Below, one piece after another: positions 38,180-47,844 of a stretch of DNA of 48,433 nucleotides. Position 1 is the first letter of the stretch; each line of letters starts with the position of its first letter. The position numbers and the translations under genes are program-made. The DNA comes from CAJBLF01 sp964504915. GTDB lineage: Bacteria > Patescibacteriota > Gracilibacteria > Absconditabacterales > Absconditicoccaceae. The DNA lies in the NCBI GenBank assembly GCA_964504915.1, contig CAZDFH010000009.1:1-48433 (forward strand), given 5' to 3'. A model generated the notes under the pieces. It had not been told where the DNA came from. It saw only the letters and a list, made by a program, of their open reading frames with translations, and searched no databases.

Positions 38180-38450
38180 TATGTAATAGCTCTTATTACC
38201 TTGTTTGATGTATTATATATATGAGATCTTTTGATAAGCTTTTAAAGAAGAGCGTCAAGATAGGCTTCATACAGCCCATATAAATAAACAACATTGCTGT
38301 CTGTTTAGGTGGGATTTATAGGAACTTGACGCTCTTCAGGGTTCCATCCGATCTTTTGGGGTAAAAGGTCTAGATAGAGTTTAAGGAGGAAATACCTCCA
38401 CCACTATTACCCATCGTGGGTGTAGTAACCGTACGTTAAGTAACTGCGGT
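38143..38450 (-). ncRNA. Candidate structured non-coding RNA, about 300 nt
   Basis: No open frame of note lies in the 533 bp between gdhA and the gene at 37113. On the minus strand a promoter (38457-38484) is followed by a region with a perfect 13-bp stem, GAAGAGCGTCAAG (38325-38337) with CTTGACGCTCTTC (38247-38259), whose 65-nt interior can pair further (CCCA/TGGG, AAACA/TGTTT), an upstream GGAGG-TATTT-CCTCC hairpin (about 38377-38391), and a terminator at 38143-38179. It lacks tmRNA ends and the SRP GGAAG/GCAG loop, and RNase P RNA is elsewhere in the window. A 6S-like RNA or a new family is possible. Confidence 0.5.
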
Positions 38451-38456
38451 AATGTA

Positions 38457-38484
38457 ATTATACTCCAGAATCCTTATTTTGCAA
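38457..38484 (-). promoter_or_regulatory. sigma70-type promoter for the candidate ncRNA
   Basis: Minus strand TTGCAA (38479-38484), 16-bp spacer, TATAAT (38457-38462); start expected near 38450. It lies right after the gdhA terminator. Confidence 0.55.
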
Positions 38485-38513
38485 AAAAAAGCCCCGAACG
38501 GAGAGTCCAGAAG
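38483..38513 (-). terminator. Terminator of gdhA
   Basis: Minus strand AAGC-TTCTGGA-CTCCGTTCGGGG-CTTTTTTTT: stem CTCC/GGGG around GTTC with flanking AAGC/GCTT, then eight T. It lies 78 nt past the gdhA TAG. Confidence 0.6.
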
Positions 38514-38590
38514 CTTCTTTTTGATTGACATATCTATTGTTTTATGTGCAATAGTATGATTTGTAGGGTTGATTGATATCTTTTGGTTAT

Positions 38591-39925
38591 CTATACCAAT
38601 CCTTGCTGGATCATGGCATCGGCTACTTTCTTAAATCCGGCTATATTGGCTCACTTGATATAATTGACGTAATCACCTTCCTTTCCATATTCTATACATT
38701 GTGCATGAATCGTTTTCATAATGTTGTGTAATCTCTCATCTACTTCTTCGCTAGTTCGTGAAAGACGTAGACTATTTTGGCTCATTTCTAGTCCTGAAGT
38801 GGCTACTCAGCCAGCGTTAGATGCTTTCCCTGGAGAGAATAAAACTTTTGCTTGATGAAATACTTCGATAGCTTCTGGTGTAGATGGCATATTTGCTCAT
38901 TCACCGACGGCGATGACTCCATTTGCTACTAAGAGTTTTGCACTTTCGCCATCCAATTCATTTTGAGTGGCGCAGGGGAGCGCAATATCAGCTTTTACTT
39001 CTCGAGGTTTCTTGCCTGCGACAAACTTAGCTCCGAATTTATCAGCATATTCACTGATCCTTCCACGTTTATTATTTTTCAGATCTTTAAGAAACTCTAA
39101 CTTCTCTTGCGTGATGCCTGCTTCATCATAAATATATCCTGATGAGTCTGACGCGGTTACGACTTTGGCTCCTAGGTGGAGACATTTTTCTATCGCATAT
39201 TGTGCTACATTTCCTGATCAAGAAACGACGACGGTTTTGTCTTTGAAGGTTTCATTTTTCGTAGCGAGCATTTCTTGCACGAAGTAAACTAATCCATAGC
39301 CAGTAGCTTCTGTCCTGATCAAACTACCTCATCGGTTTAAACCTTTCCCTGTCAATACTCCGGTAAATTCGTTTCTAACTTTCTTATATTGGCCAAACAT
39401 GTAGCCGATCTCTCTTGCACCTACTCCGATGTCGCCGGCTGGTACGTCGGTATCCGGTCAGATATATTTAGATAACTCTGTCATAAATGCCTGTGAAAAT
39501 CTCATCACTTCTGCATCTGACTTTCCATGGGGATCGAAATCACTTCCGCCTTTTCCTCCTCACATAGGAAGTCCGGTTAGACTGTTTTTGAAGATTTGTT
39601 CGAAGCCGAGAAACTTTAAAATACTGAGATTCACGGTTCCATTAAATCTTAATCCGCCTTTGTATGGTCAGATAGCACTGTTGAATTGTACTCTGTACCC
39701 TCTATTGACTTGGATTTCTCCTTTGTCATCCATTCGAGGCACTCTAAACATAATCGTCCTTTCTGGCTCAACAATTCTTTCAAGAATCTTTTCTTTCTGA
39801 TATATAGGATTTTGCTGAACGAAGTCTTGGATGGACTCGACAACTTCCGTTACTGCTTGGAGAAATTCTGGTTGGTTTGGGTTTTTGTCTTGTACTGATT
39901 GAAGAAACTCTGTGGTTCGTGTCAT
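38591..39925 (-). CDS. gdhA: Glutamate dehydrogenase (hexameric, NADP-type)
   Basis: 444 residues, TAG stop, ATG 39923-39925 (an upstream in-frame ATG at 39943 would add six residues). Glu/Leu/Phe/Val dehydrogenase marks: RVPRMDDKGEIQVNRGYRVQFNSAIGPYKGGLRF, LPMGGGKGGSDFDPHGKSDAEVMRF (catalytic Lys in GGGKGG), DVPAGDIGVGAREIGYMFGQYK, TGKGLNRGGSLIRTEATGYGLVYF, VVVSGSGNVAQYAIEKC (Rossmann loop), GANMPSTPEAIEVF. Interconverts glutamate and 2-oxoglutarate with ammonia. Several of these Gly are TGA (SAIGPYK). It is an unusual central-metabolism gene for a reduced genome and may supply or drain amino-nitrogen. Confidence 0.95.
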
Positions 39926-40042
39926 GACAATAAGGTAAATCAAGTAAAGGTGACGTAGCTATACTTATTTTGTGGGGAATATCAATTTTATTTTTCAGAT
40001 AAATATATATTGAATTGATTCAACTATTCACTAAAAGCAGTC

Positions 40043-40372
40043 TGTCCAAATATGATATTACTCTGTACCAACGGGGAGGAAAGTCCTGACACCATACAAC
40101 GGTTAGCGTCTAACAGACGTTGGATAAAACAAATGACAGTGCCACAGAAACGTAAACTACCCCGCAGTACTGCGGGGGAAAGATGCAACGTGGAGATGAC
40201 CCCGCTTACGTGGGTGCTACTCCTTCTCAGTTAGGCAGATTGCCTTTCGAGTGGTAAACCATAACCGGTGCAAGCTTACTCTAGATTCGTCTAGGGGAAG
40301 TGCAATATGTTCGCCATGAGCGGACTTAGATATATGATATCTCAAAACAGAATCAGGCTTATGATTTGGACA
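40043..40372 (+). ncRNA. rnpB: RNase P RNA (rnpB)
   Basis: P1 closes the molecule: TGTCCAAAT (40043-40051) pairs with ATTTGGACA (40364-40372). Conserved cores are present: GAGGAAAGTCCTGACACC (CR I), CAGTGCCACAGAAACGTAAAC (CR II/III), AAAGATGCAACGTGGAGATGACC, GTGGTAAACC (CR IV area) and CAGAATCAGGCTTATGATTT (CR V). A perfect palindrome CCCCGCAGTACTGCGGGG (40160-40177) forms a variable helix. Processes the 5' ends of tRNAs such as the one immediately downstream. Confidence 0.92.
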
Positions 40373-40452
40373 CATTAGTATTTAGAACGATTGAACGATG
40401 GTGTTGTAGAAATATCTATCGTTCTCCCACCTATCGTTTCAGTAATCAAGTT

Positions 40453-40508
40453 AGGACCGTAGCTCAGTGGTAACCCGCAGGACTGCGGGTCAAAACTCCG
40501 CGTCGGAA
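40453..40508 (+). pseudogene. Broken tRNA-Trp copy with a palindrome insert
   Basis: AGGACCGTAGCTCAGTGGTA matches the first 20 bases of the intact tRNA-Trp at 40525, then ACCCGCAG-GA-CTGCGGGT (40483-40500) replaces the segment GAGCGGGAGCCTCC, and CAAAACTCCGCGTCG resumes before the copy stops at the variable loop. No T-arm and no 3' acceptor strand, so it cannot be functional. Confidence 0.8.
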
Positions 40509-40524
40509 AGAAAAAAAGTTAATT

Positions 40525-40596
40525 AGGACCGTAGCTCAGTGGTAGAGCGGGAGCCTCCAAAACTCCGCGTCGCGGGTTCAATTCCTGCCGGTCCTG
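40525..40596 (+). tRNA. tRNA-Trp (anticodon CCA)
   Basis: Acceptor AGGACCG/CGGTCCT, D-stem GCTC/GAGC, anticodon arm GGAGC-CTCCAAA-ACTCC (CCA at 34-36; 31-39 is a C-A mismatch), T-arm GCGGG-TTCAATT-CCTGC, discriminator G as usual for bacterial Trp. CCA pairs with UGG only, which suits a cell where UGA is Gly. The matching tRNA-Gly(UCA) is not in the window. Confidence 0.9.
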
Positions 40597-40669
40597 ATTT
40601 TTTTTATTGTTGTAAATTCATCCAAAAAATATACAACACAACTGAATTTTTATTGCGTTTGCTTGTTTC

Positions 40670-41356
40670 ATGGCAGTGAATATTGATGATATCCAAATGG
40701 ATGCTTCATGGAAAAAAGTGTTGGCAGAGGAGTTTCAGAAGCCATATTTTGCTGAGATTAAACAATTCCTTGTTGCTGAAAAAGAAGCTGGACATATAGT
40801 TTATCCTAAATGATTAGATATCTTCAATGCATTTAATCTTACGCCATTTGATAAGGTAAGAGTTGTTATTCTCTGACAAGATCCTTATCATGGAGAGTGA
40901 GAAGCGCATGGATTATGCTTTTCTGTGCAAGATGGTATCCCGCAACCACCTTCACTTAAGAATATTTTCAAGGAACTGCAAGATGATTTGTGAATCATTC
41001 CACCCAAGAGTGGAAATTTAACAAAGCGAGCTCAGCAGTGAGTCTTCCTTTTGAATGCGAGTCTGACCGTGAGAAAAGATCAGCCAAATTCTCATAAAGA
41101 TATAGGACGACATATTTTTACCGATGCGGTGATTAAGCATATTTCAGATCAGAAAAATGGAGTAATATTCCTTTTACGATGAGCATTTGCTCAAAAGAAA
41201 AAAGAGCTTATAGACACTACTAGACATATTGTACTGGAGTGTCCACATCCATCTCCTTTCTCAGTGCATAAATGATTTTTTGGCTGTAAACACTTTTCTC
41301 GAGTGAATGAAATTTTGAAAAGTAGAGGAGAATCTGAAATTGATTGGCAATTATAA
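40670..41356 (+). CDS. ung: Uracil-DNA glycosylase
   Basis: 228 residues, the usual family-1 length; many TGA=Gly. VVILGQDPYHGEGEAHGLCFSV contains the catalytic Asp of GQDPYH (first Gly is TGA, residues 69-74); PPSLKNIFKEL, GVFLLNASLTV (L-L-N), GVIFLLRGAFAQKK and HPSPFSVHKGFFGCKHFSRVNEIL (HPSP loop at about 193) complete the family. Removes uracil from DNA, leaving AP sites for exonuclease III (12722). It starts 73 nt after tRNA-Trp. Confidence 0.95.
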
Positions 41357-41379
41357 TTTTACTTTGTGTATTCCTATCC

Positions 41380-41925
41380 ATGCAACTCATCAAAAAAGAA
41401 ATTGTCTTCCAATGAAAAATTATCGAAGTGGTCCAACAAACGGTTAAGGTTTGAGATAAAGAATTGCTTCGAGAGATAGCCAGGAGATCTCCAGGTGTTC
41501 GTCTTATTATTATTGACGGTGATAAGATTTTGCTGACCAAAGAATTTCGCAAAGAGTTGGATGATTTTGATTATCGTCTCCCGGGAGGAAAAGTATTTGA
41601 TACGCTTAATGAATATAATGAACATAGAGATGATATAGCAAATTATGCGTTGACTGCGGTTAAGCGTGAATGTGAAGAAGAAACATGATTAGTCCCTCAG
41701 GATATTTCTTTGTATCATATTTCTAAAGTGTGAGCTACGGTAGAGCGAGACTTGTATTATTATGTGATTACAAAATTTACCGATCATGAAAAATGACAGC
41801 AATTAGAAATAGGAGAAAATATTTCAGTAGAGTGGAAGACAAGAGAGGAAGTGATGAAAATTATGAAGCAATGATGAATGCAAGAAGATAGGTCGGTGGG
41901 AGTGTTAATGAGATTTCTGATGTAA
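41380..41925 (+). CDS. NUDIX hydrolase
   Basis: 181 residues; TGA=Gly seven times. The Nudix box is present with an insertion: LPGGKVFDTLNEYNEHRDDIANYALTAVKRECEEETGL, i.e. G-G-x-V ... A-x-x-R-E-C-x-E-E-T-G with REcEEE holding the metal-binding Glu residues (last Gly is TGA). RSPGVRLIIIDGDKILLTKEFR precedes it, as in ADP-ribose pyrophosphatase-like members. The roughly 12-residue extension between GG and the helix is unusual. The substrate is unknown. It starts 23 nt after ung. Confidence 0.85.
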
Positions 41926-42007
41926 ATTATTTCTTGTCAAAAATAGATTTGACAAATCATAGGAGATGAATATCTTTTTTATGTATAATTGTTTTTATCA
42001 TTCGAAT

Positions 42008-44113
42008 ATGTACTATCAATATATGGACCTCAAATCACTTCTCAAGACAACTCCCAAATACATTACGATCCTCGCCAAAAACGGCATTACGACGATCAAA
42101 GATTTTCTCCAATATTACCCTAGGACCTATGAAGATAGATCTACCATTAGAAATTTGAACGAACTGGTCTTCAACGAAAAAGGAATTACAGCTACCAAAG
42201 GGAAGATCACTGCCAAAAGCATCTTTGCAAGATGAGGAAGGAGAATTTACGATATCAAATTTCTAGATCCAGCAGGGAATAAGTGATATATTACGATTTT
42301 CAATTCATGATTTCTTGCGAGCAAGATCCAAGAAGGCAAACGATACATTATCGTCGGTAAGCCCATGATCAAAATGAATAAAATCACCTTCTCCCATCCT
42401 GATGTTATTGAAACTGAAGCACCGGAAGAAAAAATTGAAAATTGAGAATTGAAAATTGAAAATGAAGGTAAAGAAACATATAATACTGGGAGAATCTTTC
42501 CTATCTATTCTGAATTGAATGGAATCAGTCCAGGACGATTTGCCCAGAAGATGCGATCCGTACTGGACAATGTGGACGCAATTTTTCACGAGTACTTACC
42601 TGAGGAATTGGTCAAAAAATTCTGATTGCCAAGTGTGGCAGAAACGATTAAAGCGATGCATTATCCTGAGAGCTTCGAACAGCAAAAACGAGCCAATATG
42701 AGAATATTTTTTGATAGACTTCTGAGGGTCCAGCTCTATTCACTGATGAATAGACAGAATTATCAACAAGAAAAGCAAGGTTTCATCTGAGAAGAAATCA
42801 TGCGAGATATTGTCAAAGAAATTACAGAAAAATTACCATTCACTTTAACTACTGCACAAAAAAAAGTCATTAAAATGATTACAGAAAATATTCATGAACC
42901 GAAACCCATGCTAAGATTACTGCAATGAGATGTAGGAAGTGGGAAAACTGTGGTCGCAGCAACTTCTGCCTATTATACCCACAAGAAATTTGGTGGTCAA
43001 TCCGTCTTTATGGCGCCATTGGAAGTATTGGCACAGCAACATTATAGGACTTTAGCTAAGCTTTTGATGCCTCTTGGTCTTCGCGTGGAATTACTCACGG
43101 GTTCGGTAACTAAGGATCAAAAACTAAAAATAAAAAAGGATTTACAGGCTGGTCACATTCACGTCTTAGTCTGAACTCATGCAGTATTGCAGGAGGACGT
43201 CCAGTTCCAGAATTTACAATTCGTCGTCATCGATGAACAACATAAGTTTTGAGTCAAGCAAAGAGCATTTTTCAAGCAATTTGGTGCTCCCCATATCTTA
43301 CAAATGTCTGCGACACCGATTCCTAGGTCTATGGCATTAGCCTTCTTCGGAGAATTTGACGTCAGTATTATAGATGAGATGCCTGTCGGCAGATTGCCTA
43401 TCAAGACGAAAATAATTTCAGCCAGTGAATATGCCAAACTGAAACCACGAATCTTAGATAGAGTCAAAAAAGCGGAAAAGGTCTTTATCGTGACACCATT
43501 GATCGAAGAATCAGAAAAAATGGAAGAGCTCAAAGCGGCTACTACAGAATTTGAAGAAGCAAAAGCATTATTTTCTGAGCTCAAGGGAAAAATTTGATTA
43601 TTACACGGTAAAATGAAGCCAAAAGAGAAAGAAGAAGTAATGAATGATTTCAAAACATGAAAGATATGTCTACTCGTGTCTACTACTGTCATAGAAGTGG
43701 GAATTGATATACCAGAAGCCACTATTATGGTGATTAAAAATGCAGAGAGATTTGGATTATCCCAGCTTCATCAGCTCAGAGGAAGAATAGGAAGATCAGA
43801 TGTACAGTCTTATTGTTTCTTAGAGACCAAGAGCAAGTCAGGCGATATTGGTAAGAGACTCAAATCTATGGAAGATACAAATGATGGATTTAAACTGGCA
43901 GAGCTCGATCTCCAAAACCGTGGAGCGGGAGAGATCCTGTGAACCATGCAGTCCGGAGAAAGCGATATTCCCCTAGAAATTCTTTCAGATTTGAAATTCT
44001 TAGAAAAAATACAAGACGCAGCCAAGTGGATATTAGAGAAATATCCTGATTTAAACTGACTTCCTGGACTTAAAAAGTATCTTGAAGAGAAAATGTGAGA
44101 TGTGTTAGCATAA
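42008..44113 (+). CDS. recG: ATP-dependent DNA helicase RecG
   Basis: 701 residues; starts at ATG 42008 (42023 also possible; 41966 is less likely because a TATAAT box at 41984 would lie inside). Wedge/OB domain: LQYYPRTYEDRS, GYITIFNSGFLASKI. Helicase motifs: LLQGDVGSGKTVVA (I), FMAPLEVLAQQH (Ia), VGTHAVLQEDV (Ib), VVIDEQHKFGVKQR (II, DEQH), MSATPIPRSMA (III), FIVTPLIEESEKME, LLHGKMKPKEKE (IV), VSTTVIEVGIDIPEA (V), QLHQLRGRIGRS (VI), NRGAGEILGTMQSG. It remodels stalled forks and branched DNA. A low-complexity repeat (42431-42464) is translated in frame as KIENGELKIENEG. Many TGA=Gly. Confidence 0.95.
42431..42464. repeat. AAAATTGA(G)-type repeat translated within recG
   Basis: Repeated AAAATTGA/GAATTGA units coding KIENGELKIENEG in a loop of the RecG OB region. 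The unit is a low-complexity type more often found between genes. Confidence 0.6.
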
Positions 44114-44193
44114 ATTTCTTTTGGATTGCAATGCTCGTCAAATTTACTATACTTTGAAGGCAAAAGATTTTTTTATATTACTTAGAAAAATAT

Positions 44194-46065
44194 ATGAAGA
44201 AGTGATTCCGATTTATTATTGTGTTTATCCTTATTGTCACTGGTGTTATCCAAGCATATAAATGAGCAAGTCTGGATGGAGACAAGCTTCAGGTGATACT
44301 CAAAACTGAGGATGTTTCTCTCAATACATTTCTCCAACAGTATAATAAGAATACCTTTACTAAGGTGTCATTGGAAGATGAAACTGATTTGAAAGGATAT
44401 CAGTATATCTGAACTGGTAAAACAATGTCCTTGATGTCTTTGAAAAAAAGTTTAACAGAACAGCAATATAATCTCTTTACTACTACCAAACCTATCGGTA
44501 CTTCTTTGGAAGATTTGGGGATTTCTCTGACGTGAACTGTCCCTGTGACCGTTCTTATCAACAAGCAATCCATACTGAGTAAGGTGGTCGAGAATGTCGG
44601 TCCGATTTTGTTGTTTTTTGTGTTGATTCTGTTGTTTATGAAGTTTGCTATGCCTAAAGGGGGTGCTGGTGGTTTCCCATTCGCTATCAAAGTGGGAAAA
44701 TTGAATACGGGGAAGACTATTAAGACAAGATTTAACGATGTGGCTGGTATGGATGAAGTGAAGATGGAATTGTCTGAAATAGTTGATTATCTCAAAAATC
44801 CTGCTAAATACCATAAGGTCTGAGCGAGACATCCTAAAGGAGTATTGTTATATGGACAGCCTTGATCAGGAAAAACATTGATGGCGAGAGCGGTCGCTGG
44901 TGAATCTAGCGTGCCATTTTTCTCTGTCTCTGGATCAGAATTTATGGAAATGCTTGTCGGTATGTGAGCAGCTAAAGTGAGAGAACTCTTTGGTAAAGCA
45001 AAATTGGCTGGTAGAGCCATTATCTTTATTGATGAAATTGATGCAATCGGCAAAAAGAGAGGAGTTGGCTACACGGGCTGACATCAGGAACAGGAACAAA
45101 CACTCAATCAAATACTGACAGAAATGGATGGATTTGATAACACCACGGATGTAATCGTGATGGCAGCGACAAATAGACCGGACGTGCTTGATCCAGCATT
45201 ATTGAGAGCAGGTAGATTTGATAGAAAGGTCTATGTCGGAGCTCCAACTCTGGAGGAAAGAATATTGATATTTGAATATTATCTCAAGACGAAGAAGATA
45301 GATAAAAAGGTAAAGCTTGAGACATTAGCTAAGAGGACAAGTGGCTTAGTCGGAGCTGATATCGAGAATATTGTGAATGAAGCATCTTTGAAACTCGCTA
45401 AAGAAAATAGGACGGTCCTTGAAGTAAATGACTTTGAATATGCACTAGAAAAAGTGCTGATGTGACCAGAAAAAAAAGTGAAATCTATTAGAGAAGAAGA
45501 GAAGAAAATCATAGCCTATCATGAGCTGGGACACGCATTAACGTCTCACATCCTACCACAGGCTGACCCAGTAGAAAAGATCTCTATCGTACGTAGAGGA
45601 CATGCGCTTGGTATGACATGGATCACTCCTGATGAGGATAAAAATCTGATCTCTAGAGCTAAATTCTTGGATGAAGTCACCTCTCTCATGTGAGGAAGGG
45701 CTGCAGAAGAATTCTTTTTTGGTGAAGATGCGATCACAACAGGAGCAGCGAATGATTTTGAAAAAGCTACGGAAATCATTACCCATATGCTGGTAAAATA
45801 CGGCATGGATAAAGAACTTGGGCCAGTAAATTATGCAGACGTGGTCGATCAAGAATATCAGACTATCAAAAAATATAGTGAAAAGACTGCTGAGCTTATC
45901 GATGCAAAGATCAAAGAATATGTAAATGATTGCTATGATCGTGCCAAGAAGCTGATCAAAGAACATAAATCTCTGATCGAAGAAATGTCGCTCGTTTTGA
46001 TCGAAAAGGAGTATATTACTAAAGAAGAATTTCTTGAAATGACTGGTTTAGAAGGAAAAAAATAA
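44194..46065 (+). CDS. ftsH: ATP-dependent zinc metalloprotease FtsH
   Basis: 623 residues. Two transmembrane helices (FRFIIVFILIVTGVI and PILLFFVLILLFMKFAM) flank the external part; the Gly-rich PKGGAGGFPFAIKVGK linker leads to the AAA domain: FNDVAGMDEVKMEL, LLYGQPGSGKTLMARAVAGE (Walker A, about 220-227, both variable Gly are TGA or GGA), GSEFMEMLVGMGAAKVRELF, IIFIDEIDAIGKKRG (Walker B), AATNRPDVLDPALLRAGRFDR (SRH). The protease part has HELGHA (zinc site, 443-447), the conserved FLDEVTSLMGGRAAEEFFFG and ITTGAANDFEKATEI. The pore/substrate loop reads FMEML where E. coli has FVEMF. Membrane protein quality control. Starts 80 nt after recG. Confidence 0.95.
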
Positions 46066-46102
46066 ACCGTGCTATATAGTTTATCTTTTTTATTGCGGGT
46101 AT

Positions 46103-47800
46103 ATGTCTAACGAAAATATCATAAAAAATACATCATGTGCATCATGTGGAGCTGGTTTTGTCATTACTGACCAGGATATGGAATTCTATGCCAAAATCGC
46201 ACCTACATTTAATGGTGTTAAGTATACGTTTCCTACACCTACGTATTGTCCTGATTGTAGACAACAAAGAAGAATCGCATGGAGAAACGAAAGGAATCTC
46301 TACAAGAGAAAATGTGATCTCACAGGTAAAGATATTATTTCTACCTATTCTCCTGATAAACCTTACAAGGTTTATGATCAAAAAGAACGATGGGGGACTA
46401 ATTGGGATCCTAAATCATTTGGTATAGATGTAGATCTTGGTGCCTCATTTTTTGAACAGTTTAAAAAATTAGATTTACTGGTCCCCAAAATGTCTATTAG
46501 TATACAAAATTCTGAGAACTGTGATTATACGAATGATACCTGAGATAGTAATAATTGTTATCTGTCCTTTCGTACGCATTATTCTTCCAATCTGATGTAT
46601 ACCTATAGAGGCAACAGATCTACCAATTGTGTAGATTGCTACCAGATCAAAGAATCGGAAAATCTCTATGAATGCTTTCAATGTAATAAGTGTCAAAATG
46701 GTAACTACCTCTACAATTGTAGTTCTACTCACACAAGTTCATTTCTATGGAACTGCGTCTGATGCGCGAATTGCCTCTTGTCTGTCAATCTCAATAACGC
46801 TAATTATTGTATCAATAATAAGCAGTATACCAAAGAAGAATATCAGAGTGTGGTCGAGAGGATGCAAAATGATCCCAATAAATTCAATGAGATGAAAGAA
46901 ATATTTTTTCGTATGATTGGCTGAAGTTTGGTCTGTAAAGATCTAGATAATATGAACTCTGAAAATTGTATAGGAAATGAATTGATCGAGTGTAAAAATT
47001 GTACTGACTGTTATATGATGAAATCATGTGAAGATTGCAGTCATGCATGGGATAATGTGTGATATAAGACGTCAATGGATAATTATAGCGGCTGAGGATC
47101 AGAATTATGCTATGAAAGTACTGCCGCCAAAAAATGTCTGAGAAATTTTTTTACTGTACGTACGAGAGAATCCAATAATCTTTTTTACAGCACTTTCATG
47201 TTTTCTTGTCATGATTGTTTTGGTTGTATCGGTCTGAGTAATGCCCAATGTTGTATCTTAAATAAACAGTATACTCCTCAGGAATATGAGAAACTTGTCG
47301 CTCAGATTGTAGAAAAAATGAAAGCTGATGGAGAACGATGAGAATTTTTTCCGTGATCGGTAAGCCCCTATGGATACAATGAGACTGTGGCTTGCGAGTA
47401 TTTCCCTTTGACGAAAGAAGATGCTATCAAAAAATGATTTAATCGATCTGATTATGACGCGCCATTTCCTCATGTGGATAAAATTCTTAAGCCAGAAGAA
47501 CTTCCCACAGACAGTAACCTTATCTCAGATGATATTATCAAACAAGCTATAGAATGTGAAATAAGTCATAAGCCCTTTAGACTTATCAAGCCGGAATTGG
47601 AATTTTATCGTAAACATAATCTTCCTTTGCCTAGACGTCATCCCGATGTCAGGCATGAGCAGAGAATGAAATTCTCCAATCCAAGAAAGCTACGAGATAG
47701 GACCTGTGCTAAATGTGGGGTGGCAATCCACACTTCTTATGCTCCAGAGAGGCCTGTAATTGTCTATTGTCAGGCTTGCTATAATAAGGAATTTTATTAA
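46103..47800 (+). CDS. Large Cys-rich zinc-ribbon protein (CPR family)
   Basis: 565 residues with over 40 Cys. The N-terminus has a ribbon (CASCGAGFVITDQDMEFY ... PTYCPDCRQQRR), then many C-x-x-C/C-x-D-C pairs: NCVDCYQ, CFQCNKCQNGNYLYNC, NCVGCANCLLSVNLNNANYCINNKQYTKEEY, CKNCTDCYMMKSCEDCSHAWD, CHDCFGCIGLSNAQCCILNKQYTPQEY. The segments NLNNANYCINNKQYTKEEY and GLSNAQCCILNKQYTPQEY form an internal repeat (repeat period roughly 140-150 residues). It closes with RTCAKCGVAIHTSYAPERPVIVYCQACYNKEF, a CXXC zinc ribbon. Homologues of this kind are, to my knowledge, mostly in CPR genomes, and their role is unknown. Cytosolic, no signal. Starts 37 nt after ftsH. TGA=Gly throughout. Confidence 0.85.
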
Positions 47801-47844
47801 AAGGAATATGTACTCTTACTTTAGTCTTTTATTATTCCCTACAT

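Noticed and set aside
38143..38450. tmRNA or SRP RNA identity for the candidate ncRNA
   Set aside because: No alanine-tRNA-like ends or tag frame, and no SRP domain IV loop can be found on either strand.
40052..40234. 60-codon frame
   Set aside because: It falls within the RNase P RNA, whose conserved cores and P1 pairing explain the sequence.
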